From NCBI GenBank assembly GCA_030596915.1, contig JAUVSX010000288.1:1-5022 (forward strand): a stretch of DNA of 5,022 nt, given 5' to 3'. Below are positions 1 through 5,022 of this stretch, piece after piece. Within the stretch, counting starts at the first letter, position 1. Each line of letters starts with the position of its first letter. The notes under the pieces are model-generated. The model saw only the letters and a program-made list of their open reading frames with translations, did no database searches and had not been told where the DNA came from. The DNA is from Chloroflexota bacterium (GTDB taxonomy: Bacteria > Chloroflexota > Anaerolineae > B4-G1). A program made the position numbers and the translations under genes.

Positions 1-226
1 CCTCCGCGTGAGGGATTAGCTCGGGGGCGATGTCGAGCCCGGTGACGTGCCCGGCGGGCCCCACGGCCGCCGCCAGCAACAGGGCCTGAAGGCCGATACC
101 ACAGCCGGCATCCAGTCCCTGGCTTCCCAAAGGGAGTTGAAGTGCCTGGACTGCTGAACGAACGGCGGGCTCCATCAGCGGATTGAACGCCTCCAGCGCC
201 CGTATAGTCGAATCCGCGTCAGTCAT
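1..226 (-). CDS. Class I SAM-dependent methyltransferase, N-terminal fragment cut by the window edge
   Basis: The gene starts at the ATG at 226-224 and runs off the left edge, so only 75 residues are visible. Residues 38-45 read LDAGCGIG, the glycine-rich motif I that binds S-adenosylmethionine in class I (Rossmann-fold) methyltransferases. About 20 residues later comes VTGLDIAPEL (61-70), whose Asp65 sits where the acidic residue contacting the SAM ribose is expected. A short helical lead-in (residues 1-36) precedes the core, as is usual for Methyltransf_11/25-type proteins. A TAG stop lies in frame 12 nt upstream of the ATG with no other start between, so this start is fixed. The ribosome site is weak: GGAAG abuts the ATG. 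The catalytic and substrate-binding half is outside the window, so the methyl acceptor is unknown. It lies 129 bp downstream of the flavodoxin gene and may have its own transcript. Confidence 0.82.
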   Translation of the reverse strand, partial: MTDADSTIRALEAFNPLMEPAVRSAVQALQLPLGSQGLDAGCGIGLQALLLAAAVGPAGHVTGLDIAPELIPHAE

Positions 227-302
227 CTTCCATCGTCTCTACCTTGAGGCGGGTGCTATTCGGTCAGCCCGCAGACAGCGGCAGGAACATCCGCAGCGAC
301 CA

Positions 303-327
303 GTCTCCCCCTGTTCGCCGGGGGGAC
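303..327 (-). terminator. G/C-rich hairpin after the flavodoxin gene, possible terminator
   Basis: GTC-T-CCCCC at 303-311 pairs with GGGGGGAC at 320-327, giving eight base pairs with one bulged base and an 8-nt loop. On the minus strand it starts 28 nt after the flavodoxin stop codon, the usual place for a transcript end. No T-tract follows on either strand, so it is not a textbook intrinsic terminator. It could equally be a 3'-end stabilising structure or part of the methyltransferase leader. Confidence 0.35.
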
Positions 328-355
328 GATCCTTCGATCCTGCTTCTTGTCCGAC

Positions 356-841
356 CTACTCGATACTCGTCGCAATCTCTTTCGCCCAACCAGTAGCCCG
401 CTCGAGTTCGCCTTCTTCCAGCGGCCCTTCGGTATCGCCGACGAAGAACCCTTCAGGAGGAACGGCCGGCTCTCCTCCCTTCTTCTCCAGCTTGCTCAAG
501 ATGGGCTCGGCGGCATAGCCGAATATGCGTACGATGAATGCCAGTACGCGCACCTTCTCAATGTTGCTCACCGTGAACCTGGTGTCGAAGGCGGCTACCT
601 TGATGCCGTCGAGGCTGTCTCTGGGAATCCCCTTCAGGAAGCGACTGGTCGCTGGAAGAGACGTGAACCTCTGGGTGGCAGAGCCAACGACCAGCAGGTC
701 CAATCCCTCTAGCTGCTCCGGCTTCACATCGCTCGCCCGAAGTACCTGGACATCTCCCTCTGTGCCAAGGCCATCGCCAATCGCCTGAGCAATCTGTTCC
801 GTGTTGCCATAGACCGAATCGTAGACGACCAATGCCTTCAT
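356..841 (-). CDS. Flavodoxin-domain protein, 161 aa
   Basis: Predicted cytoplasmic flavin (FMN) binding protein of the flavodoxin fold, likely an electron carrier or a flavodoxin-like redox protein; its partners are unknown. The N-terminus MKALVVYDSVYGNTEQIA (1-18) is the first beta strand plus the FMN phosphate-binding loop (DSVYGNTE, 8-15). The second strand and 50s loop are LLVVGSATQRFTSLP (49-63), where many relatives have VGSPT. The 80s-loop region is KVAAFDTRF (81-89). The tail EGFFVGDTEGPLEEGELERA (130-149) is typical of short single-domain flavodoxin-family proteins in GC-rich bacteria. There is no signal peptide; the hydrophobic run VRVLAFIVRIFGYA (97-110) is probably a core helix. 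The reading frame is open back to 922, but the start at 841 is chosen because it begins the conserved first strand and has AAGGAGG four bases upstream. Flanking gaps of 302 bp before and 129 bp after suggest a single-gene unit. Confidence 0.9.
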   Translation of the reverse strand: MKALVVYDSVYGNTEQIAQAIGDGLGTEGDVQVLRASDVKPEQLEGLDLLVVGSATQRFTSLPATSRFLKGIPRDSLDGIKVAAFDTRFTVSNIEKVRVLAFIVRIFGYAAEPILSKLEKKGGEPAVPPEGFFVGDTEGPLEEGELERATGWAKEIATSIE

Positions 842-845
842 CGCC

Positions 846-852
846 CCTCCTT
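846..852 (-). promoter_or_regulatory. Strong Shine-Dalgarno site of the flavodoxin gene
   Basis: The minus strand reads AAGGAGG here, followed by GGCG and then ATG at 841. This near-perfect match to the anti-SD sequence decides the start codon against the longer frame that is open back to 922. Confidence 0.8.
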
Positions 853-868
853 CCTGATGATACCGTGC

Positions 869-895
869 ATCGCAGACCTGCGCGCGATCTGCGAT
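869..895. repeat. Perfect 8-bp inverted repeat upstream of the flavodoxin gene
   Basis: ATCGCAGA (869-876) and TCTGCGAT (888-895) are exact reverse complements separated by 11 bases. The repeat ends 27 bp before the flavodoxin ATG and 16 bp before its ribosome site. The half-sites are 19 bp apart centre to centre, about two helical turns, so a dimeric repressor could bind both on one face. As RNA it would form a stem with an 11-nt loop in the leader. Either role is inference. Confidence 0.5.
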
Positions 896-953
896 CGCGT
901 CGTGCGTTGCTCGTTGCTCCAACCCCGCGCATCCTGGGCACCTGTAGCCGCGC

Positions 954-972
954 CGGGGTGTTCCTCACCCCG
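954..972. repeat. Perfect 7-bp stem-loop in the flavodoxin upstream region
   Basis: CGGGGTG (954-960) pairs perfectly with CACCCCG (966-972) around a 5-nt loop. It lies about 113 bp before the flavodoxin start and 171 bp after the DUF1697 stop. No T-tract follows on either strand. It may be a leader structure or a U-less transcript end for the upstream gene. Confidence 0.4.
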
Positions 973-1143
973 CTTCCATACCGCGTCCTAGCACGCTCCG
1001 CCCCCCCCTGTGTGAAGAAACCATCTTTCGTCGATCGTCCGTCGTCGTCCACCCTCTGTGCCAACACAGGTGAGACAACTCTGCTGGGGTAAGTACGGTA
1101 GAATAGACAAGCACAGTCGTCCAGCGTCTGCTTGCGTTCGCTA

Positions 1144-1686
1144 TCACTCGCGTTCTTCCGCCATTGCCAAGATCCTGCCGACCGACCGCCAGTTACGCGC
1201 GGTCGCAGCTACTCCCAGCGCCCTTTCGGCCCGCGCGGCGACCTTTGACCTCCCAACGCCGTCAGGCGCGTGCAGGTAGAACACGTTGCCCTTAAGAGCG
1301 AACCGCTCGCTATCCTGCCGAATGCTCTCGAGCTTCTCCAACTCAGCGTTCTCCGGCACGGAAGCCAGAAAGAACAGGTGCAGGCTCTTGGGCTGGGCTT
1401 CGGCTTCCGGGAATGGGTTCGCTGCAATCGCTTCTGCCAGCTCGTCCACTTCGAGAAGGAGTACCTGCGGGCTGAACCCATGACTCTGATTGACCGCAGC
1501 GCTGATTCTGTCCGCGAGTTCCAGACCATTCGTCTCTTCGCTCTCGAATACGACATTGCCGCTCTGGATGGTGGTTGTGACGTTCTGCAGGTCGAGGCTG
1601 TGGAGTACTTCCACCAGCTCACGCATAGGCAGGCGGTTGCGGCCACCGACGTTGATTCCCCTGAAGAGCGCGATGTGCGTGTTCAT
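1144..1686 (-). CDS. DUF1697 family protein, 180 aa, function unknown
   Basis: Full-length member of the DUF1697 family, which is usually about 180 residues and has no established biochemical role. Family landmarks appear in order: ALFRGINVGGRNRLPM (6-21), IQSGNVVF (40-47), the NPF turn (90-92), HLFFLA (103-108), GNVFYLHAPDGVGRSK (133-148) and the C-terminal ATARNWRSV (161-169). It is predicted cytoplasmic, without signal peptide or membrane segment. The ATG at 1686 is chosen because the family motif begins at residue 6; the next in-frame Met (21) would cut it away. The ribosome site is poor (GTGATTGG just before ATG). Possible weak promoter boxes lie a short distance upstream. It is separated by 269 bp from the ABC operon and by 302 bp from the flavodoxin gene, so it is probably transcribed alone. 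Identification is firm; function is not. Confidence 0.9.
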   Translation of the reverse strand: MNTHIALFRGINVGGRNRLPMRELVEVLHSLDLQNVTTTIQSGNVVFESEETNGLELADRISAAVNQSHGFSPQVLLLEVDELAEAIAANPFPEAEAQPKSLHLFFLASVPENAELEKLESIRQDSERFALKGNVFYLHAPDGVGRSKVAARAERALGVAATARNWRSVGRILAMAEERE

Positions 1687-1702
1687 CCAATCACCACGCA
1701 GC

Positions 1703-1732
1703 AGTCTACCCTCGTTCTGCTTCTGGGGCCAA
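1703..1732 (-). promoter_or_regulatory. Possible weak promoter of the DUF1697 gene
   Basis: On the minus strand TTGGCC (1732-1727) could be a -35 box and TAGACT (1708-1703) a -10 box, 18 bp apart, each matching four of six consensus bases. The -10 box ends 16 bp before the ATG, giving a very short leader. A dyad CTGGGG (1723-1728) / CCCCAG (1741-1746) overlaps the proposed -35 box. Such weak matches occur often by chance. Confidence 0.25.
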
Positions 1733-1774
1733 TCCAGAATCCCCAGGGAGATCAGTGTCGTTGGGTGGGCCTCA

Positions 1775-1793
1775 GCGCACTCGTGACGTGCGC
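1775..1793. repeat. Perfect 6-bp inverted repeat in the gap upstream of DUF1697
   Basis: GCGCAC (1775-1780) and GTGCGC (1788-1793) are exact reverse complements with a 7-base spacer. It sits about 90 bp upstream of the DUF1697 start. In GC-rich DNA a repeat this short has limited significance; it is recorded as a possible operator or hairpin. Confidence 0.3.
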
Positions 1794-1877
1794 GCGGATG
1801 CGCCTAGAGAGCGCGGGTGTTCCAGGGGCGGGTCTTGGACTGCTTGCAGGGGCGACGCAGCGCGAACGATACAACTC

Positions 1878-1950
1878 AAGGTGCCAGGTACTTACCTTCC
1901 CGGAAGCTCCAAGCCGCTGTACTCAGCGGCCAGATTCCGGGAAGGTACCA
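1878..1950. repeat. Near-identical 9-bp direct repeats flanking the hairpin
   Basis: AAGGTGCCA (1878-1886) and AAGGTACCA (1942-1950) match at eight of nine positions. The first copy lies outside the hairpin; the second overlaps the end of its right arm. The left copy is also part of an imperfect dyad, AAGGTGCCAGGTACTT. The whole unit resembles a short palindromic intergenic repeat, but only one copy is in the window, so repeat status is unproven. Confidence 0.35.
1893..1947 (-). terminator. Large two-part hairpin after the ABC exporter genes, probable transcript end
   Basis: An outer perfect 13-bp stem, TACCTTCCCGGAA (1893-1905) with TTCCGGGAAGGTA (1935-1947), encloses an internal loop (7 and 4 nt). 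Inside is a perfect 7-bp stem, GCCGCTG (1913-1919) with CAGCGGC (1924-1930), closed by a 4-nt loop. That is 20 base pairs in 55 nt. It begins 8 nt after the stop codon of the second ABC gene, as expected for a terminator or a 3'-end protecting structure. There is no U-tract afterwards on either strand, so Rho-independent action is uncertain. It could also be a mobile palindromic repeat. Confidence 0.55.
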
Positions 1951-1955
1951 CCCCC

Positions 1956-3797
1956 TCACGCCGGCGCGTGCTGGCCCTTGAACTGGCTCATGTACAGGTT
2001 GTGGTAGAAACCGCGCTGCGCCAGTAGCTCGTCGTGCGTGCCCCGCTCGATCAGCCGGCCCTCATTCACGACCAGCACCTTATCGGCGTGGCGGATCGTG
2101 CTCAGCCGGTGCGCGATGACGAAGCTCGTGCGCCCTTCCATCAGTCGTAGCAGAGCCTGCTGGATGCGCGCCTCGGTGCGCGTGTCGACGCTGCTCGTGG
2201 CCTCGTCGAGGATCAAGATCGACGGGTCAGCCAGAATGGCGCGGGCGATCGCTAACAACTGCCGCTGCCCCTGGCTCAGGTTGCTGCCGCGCTCCGAAAG
2301 CTCCGTGTCGTACCCATCTGGCAGCCGCCGGATGAACTGATCGGCGTTGGCCAGCGTTGCGGCCGCGATGCACTCCTCGTCGGTGGCGTCGAGCCGGCCG
2401 TAGCGCAGGTTCTCCATGACCGACTCCGAGAAGAGGAAGGTGTCCTGCAGCACGATACCCAGCTCGCGGCGCAGGCTGGCCTTCTGCACCTCGCGGAGGT
2501 CCTGGCCGTCGATGCGAATCGCGCCCCCGTCGATGTCGTAGAAGCGGGTGAGCAGGTTGATCATCGTCGTCTTGCCCGCGCCGGTGGGACCCACCAAAGC
2601 GACCGTCTGCCCTGGCTCGGCGACCAGGCTCATGTCCTTGATCACGGGCACCCCGGGTACATAGCTGAAGTCCACGTGGTCGAAAACGACCTCGCCGGTG
2701 ATATGTTCGAGCTGGACCGCGTCGGGTGCATCCACCAATTCCGGTTCCTGGTCGATGATCTCGAACACCCTCTCGGCGCCTGCGAGTGCGGACTGGATCT
2801 GGTTGTAGACATCGCCTAGCTGGCGCAGCGGCCTGGCGAAGTTGCGTGAGTAGTTGTAGAAGGTGATGATCGTGCCGATGGTAGCCGTCCCCTGGAGAGT
2901 CATCCAGCCTCCCAGGCCGGCCACGACGGCGATATTTGCGTTGCTGAGGATGCCCATCAAGGGCGGGATCAGCATCGAGTAGGTTTGTGCCCTGATGCCG
3001 ACATCGCGCACAGTCAGATTGGCCTGGTCGAAGCCAGCCAGCGCGTTGGTCTGCTGGCCGAACGCAGTGATGATGCGCTGGCCGCTGAACATCTCCTCCA
3101 GGCGGCCGTTTAGCTGGCCCACCCTCATCTGATACTCCCGGAAGCCGCTGCGGGTGCGCTTCCCCACGAACCCCACCAGCCCGAGCATCAGTGGGAGGAC
3201 GAGCATCGATGCCAGTGCGAGCCAGTGGTTGATGACGAACATCGCGATCATGATCCCGACCAGGCTGAGCAACCCCCCGAACAACTGCGTCACGTTCTGA
3301 GAGAGAACGCGGCTGAGCGCATCCAGATCGTTGGTCAGGCGGCTCATCAACTCTCCGTGGCGCCGGCGATCGAAGAAGCTGAGTGAGAGCGTCTGCAGGT
3401 GGTCGAACAGATCACGGCGGAGCTCGAGCAGAGCCTTCTGGGCGACGGATGCCATAATCACGCCCTGCAGCGTCTGGGCCAGCCACGCAGCCCCGTATGC
3501 GCCCAGCATCGCCAGCGTGATCCGGAGCAACCCTCCCACGTCGCCCGTCGAGATGAATTTGTCGATGGCGATCCCCATCAGAGCAGGGCCCGCTAGCTGG
3601 GTCAGGGTGCCCACAATCACGAGCAGGGACACGGCTATGAGCGCTCCCCGGTGGGGCCGGAGGTAGTCGAATAGCCGCCGCATCGCCCCACGCGAGTCCT
3701 TGGCTTTTTCGATTCTCGCCCGGCCGCGCCCCCCCGGGCCCGGACGAGCGGCGATTGTAGCCTGGCTTCCCGGTTGATGTGCTGGTTGGCTAGCCAT
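1956..3797 (-). CDS. ABC exporter half-transporter with consensus catalytic site (TM288-like subunit)
   Basis: A complete 613-residue membrane-domain plus ATPase-domain protein, predicted to be the catalytically competent half of a heterodimeric exporter. A basic Pro/Gly-rich tail (about 1-45) precedes six predicted membrane helices (near 52-78, 88-114, 171-189, 194-212, 273-296, 303-320). ATPase motifs: A-loop Tyr379, Walker A GPTGAGKTT (403-411), Q-loop Gln451, signature LSQGQ (507-511), Walker B ILILDE with catalytic Glu532, and H-loop His563. The signature deviates from LSGGQ, as in TM288 of Thermotoga maritima. The start at 3797 gives an 8-bp overlap with the upstream gene and has GGAG nine bases before it. 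An ATG at 3812 (five residues longer) is possible but has a badly spaced ribosome site. A run of seven C at 3729-3735 lies in the linker. Substrate unknown; multidrug or lipid export is typical for the family. Confidence 0.95.
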   Translation of the reverse strand: MASQPAHQPGSQATIAARPGPGGRGRARIEKAKDSRGAMRRLFDYLRPHRGALIAVSLLVIVGTLTQLAGPALMGIAIDKFISTGDVGGLLRITLAMLGAYGAAWLAQTLQGVIMASVAQKALLELRRDLFDHLQTLSLSFFDRRRHGELMSRLTNDLDALSRVLSQNVTQLFGGLLSLVGIMIAMFVINHWLALASMLVLPLMLGLVGFVGKRTRSGFREYQMRVGQLNGRLEEMFSGQRIITAFGQQTNALAGFDQANLTVRDVGIRAQTYSMLIPPLMGILSNANIAVVAGLGGWMTLQGTATIGTIITFYNYSRNFARPLRQLGDVYNQIQSALAGAERVFEIIDQEPELVDAPDAVQLEHITGEVVFDHVDFSYVPGVPVIKDMSLVAEPGQTVALVGPTGAGKTTMINLLTRFYDIDGGAIRIDGQDLREVQKASLRRELGIVLQDTFLFSESVMENLRYGRLDATDEECIAAATLANADQFIRRLPDGYDTELSERGSNLSQGQRQLLAIARAILADPSILILDEATSSVDTRTEARIQQALLRLMEGRTSFVIAHRLSTIRHADKVLVVNEGRLIERGTHDELLAQRGFYHNLYMSQFKGQHAPA

Positions 3798-5022
3798 TGC
3801 GCGACGCTCCATTCCCTAGCTGCGAGTCGTAGATCTCCTGGTAGATTGGGCTGGACGCCATCAACTCAGAGTGCGTGCCGCAGGCGGCGATCTGACCACG
3901 ATCGAGGACCACAATCTTGTCCGCGTTGAGCACCGTGCTGATGCGCTGGGCGATGATGAAGCTCGTGCGGCCGTCCATCAGCTCATCCAGCGCCTCCTCA
4001 ATCTTGGCCTCGGTCTCGACGTCGACAGCGCTGGTGCTGTCGTCGAGGATGAGTATCTGGGGCCGGACGAGCAGCGCCCGCGCGATGGCGATCCGCTGCC
4101 TCTGGCCGCCCGAGAGATTCACACCCCGCTGCCCGACCGGCGTATCGTACCCGTCCGGTAGAGCCATGATGAACTCGTGGGCCTGGGCCGCCCTGGCTGC
4201 GGTGATGACCTCCTCTTCCGGTGCGTCGGGACGTCCGTAGCGGATGTTGTCGCGGATGGTGCCACTGAAGAGCACCGTGTCTTGGAGCGCGATGCCGATC
4301 TGAGGGCGCAGCACGTCCAGCGGGATATCGCGCACGTCAACGCCGTCGAGCGTCACCCGGCCCTCAGTGGCGTCGTAGAAGCGTGGTATGAGGTGGATAA
4401 GGCTCGACTTGCCCGACCCCGTTGCGCCTAAGATCGCCACCTCCTCGCCCGGCTCAGCGACCAGGTTGACGTGGTCGAGCACCGCCTCGGGGCAATCGAC
4501 CCCGTCGTAGCTGAAGCACACGTCCTCGAACGCAACCCGGCCCCGAATGCTTGGGGGAGCCTGGGCCTGCGGACGGTCTTCCACGTCGGCCGTGGTATCG
4601 AGCACCTCCCAGATGCGCCCCGCCGAGGCATCGGCTGCGGAAAGCGGCCCGATCATCATTCCCAGCATCAGCATAGGGAACAGGGAGTAGGAGAGGTAGT
4701 TGATACTCGCCACAAGCTGGCCCAGGGTCAGGTCACCGCCGATGACCAGGTTTCCGCCGAACCAGATGACGCCGGCGATTCCCAGGTTGACGATGAGCGT
4801 CATCGTCGGGAGCAAGAACGCCAGCAGCCGCATCACGCTGATGGTCCGGCCGGCCAGCTCGCGGTTGGCTTGATCGAAGCGCGCTTTCTCGTGGTCGGTG
4901 CGCACGAACGCCTTCACGACTCGCACGCCCGCCAGATTCTCCTGCAGGATCTGGTTCAGCCGGTCCAGCTTCTCCTGCACGGCCCGGAAGAGCGGCTGTG
5001 CTCGAGAGGCAAAGAGCCACAC
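3790..5022 (-). CDS. ABC exporter half-transporter with degenerate catalytic site (TM287-like subunit), 5' end outside window
   Basis: Only the last 410 residues are present. The frame is open to the right edge, whose first codon is GTG read internally, not a demonstrated start. Relatives are near 580-600 residues, so roughly the first three membrane helices are missing. Visible parts: coupling-helix region (ENLAGVRVVKAF, 28-39), membrane helices near 66-90 and 103-127, A-loop Tyr172, Walker A GATGSGKSS (199-207), Q-loop Gln247 and signature LSGGQ (303-307). Walker B is ILILDD (323-328), with Asp328 instead of the catalytic Glu. The switch position is Gln359 (AQRIS) instead of His. These two changes, with an intact signature, mark the degenerate member of a heterodimeric exporter. 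The tail IYQEIYDSQLGNG (393-405) also resembles TM287. It overlaps the next ABC gene by 8 bp, so the two are co-transcribed and probably assemble in the inner membrane. Substrate unknown. Confidence 0.95.
   Translation of the reverse strand: MWLFASRAQPLFRAVQEKLDRLNQILQENLAGVRVVKAFVRTDHEKARFDQANRELAGRTISVMRLLAFLLPTMTLIVNLGIAGVIWFGGNLVIGGDLTLGQLVASINYLSYSLFPMLMLGMMIGPLSAADASAGRIWEVLDTTADVEDRPQAQAPPSIRGRVAFEDVCFSYDGVDCPEAVLDHVNLVAEPGEEVAILGATGSGKSSLIHLIPRFYDATEGRVTLDGVDVRDIPLDVLRPQIGIALQDTVLFSGTIRDNIRYGRPDAPEEEVITAARAAQAHEFIMALPDGYDTPVGQRGVNLSGGQRQRIAIARALLVRPQILILDDSTSAVDVETEAKIEEALDELMDGRTSFIIAQRISTVLNADKIVVLDRGQIAACGTHSELMASSPIYQEIYDSQLGNGASRNG
3807..3810 (-). promoter_or_regulatory. Ribosome site supporting the start at 3797
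   Basis: The minus strand reads GGAG here, nine bases before the ATG at 3797. The alternative ATG at 3812 has only AGGGA one base away, which is too close. The site is inside the end of the upstream coding region, consistent with coupled translation of the two transporter halves. Confidence 0.5.

Larger units (their letters stand above)
842..1143. other. Intergenic region between the DUF1697 and flavodoxin genes
   Basis: These 302 bp hold no supportable gene; open frames here are extensions or shadows lacking family motifs. Contents seen: the flavodoxin ribosome site (846-852), a perfect 8-bp inverted repeat (869-895), a perfect 7-bp hairpin (954-972), a run of eight C (1001-1008) and a small CTGTG/CACAG hairpin (1056-1069). 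No pair of -35/-10 boxes with good spacing was convincing on the minus strand. It probably contains the flavodoxin promoter and leader. Confidence 0.6.

Noticed and set aside
842..922. N-terminal extension of the flavodoxin frame to an ATG at 922
   Set aside because: The extra 27 residues precede the conserved first beta strand. The strong ribosome site at 846-852 lies inside the extension and points to the ATG at 841.
558..1067. A 169-codon minus-strand frame overlapping the flavodoxin gene
   Set aside because: It is a different frame over the flavodoxin coding region, with an Arg/Gly-rich composition typical of shadow frames in GC-rich DNA.
1071..1104. Plus-strand promoter with a TAGAAT box at 1099-1104
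   Set aside because: The nearest -35-like hexamer is 22 bp away and no plus-strand gene follows.
1939..1958. T-box-like sequence (GGGTGGTACC on the minus strand) after the ABC stop
   Set aside because: The TGGTACC core is present but overlaps the stop region of the ABC gene. It is followed by TTCCCGG instead of GCG, has no stem I upstream, and precedes no aminoacyl-tRNA or amino-acid gene.
1270..2007. A 245-codon open frame on the plus strand
   Set aside because: It lies opposite the DUF1697 gene and runs through the intergenic hairpin into the end of the ABC gene. It has no family motifs and no ribosome site; the minus-strand DUF1697 reading is far better supported.
3729..3735. Run of seven C in the second ABC gene as a possible phase-variation tract
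   Set aside because: Seven bases in a Pro/Gly/Arg-rich linker of a GC-rich gene is expected by composition, and nothing else suggests switching.
4428..4631. Extra open frames antisense to or overlapping the ABC genes (for example 3871-4161, 3331-3666, 4428-4631)
   Set aside because: All lie inside two unambiguous ABC coding regions, carry no recognisable domain and are low-complexity Arg/Ser/Ala-rich products of GC-rich codon use.

Overview
The window is GC-rich bacterial chromosome with all five recognisable genes on the minus strand, so transcription runs from position 5022 towards position 1. The proteins are most like those of high-GC bacteria such as Chloroflexota or Actinomycetota. That is an impression from protein style (for example the C-terminal EGFF..TEGPLEEGELERA segment of the flavodoxin), not a demonstrated assignment. 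One gene has a strong Shine-Dalgarno site, so ordinary SD initiation is in use.

Layout in the direction of transcription: (1) 5022-3790, the C-terminal 410 residues of an ABC exporter half-transporter whose start lies outside the window; (2) 3797-1956, a second, complete ABC exporter half-transporter overlapping the first by 8 bp; (3) a strong two-part hairpin at 1947-1893, 8 nt after that stop codon and probably the operon's transcript end; (4) 1686-1144, a DUF1697-family protein of unknown function; (5) a 302-bp gap with two perfect inverted repeats, leading to (6) 841-356, a flavodoxin-domain protein behind a strong ribosome binding site; (7) a gap with a G/C-rich hairpin, then (8) 226 to the left edge, the first 75 residues of a class I SAM-dependent methyltransferase.

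The two ABC genes work together. The first has Asp instead of the catalytic Walker B Glu, and Gln instead of the H-loop His. The second keeps Glu and His but has LSQGQ instead of LSGGQ. These changes all fall on one of the two composite ATP sites of a heterodimer. The pair is therefore best read as an asymmetric heterodimeric exporter of the TM287/288 (BmrCD, LmrCD, TmrAB) type, with one consensus and one degenerate ATPase site. The substrate cannot be read from the sequence.

The other three genes look like independent single-gene units, with gaps of 129 to 302 bp, and show no clear shared pathway. I found no RNA genes, CRISPR array, insertion sequence or phage gene. I did not find a convincing new multi-gene system. 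The most notable points are the asymmetric ABC pair and the structured inverted repeats between genes.
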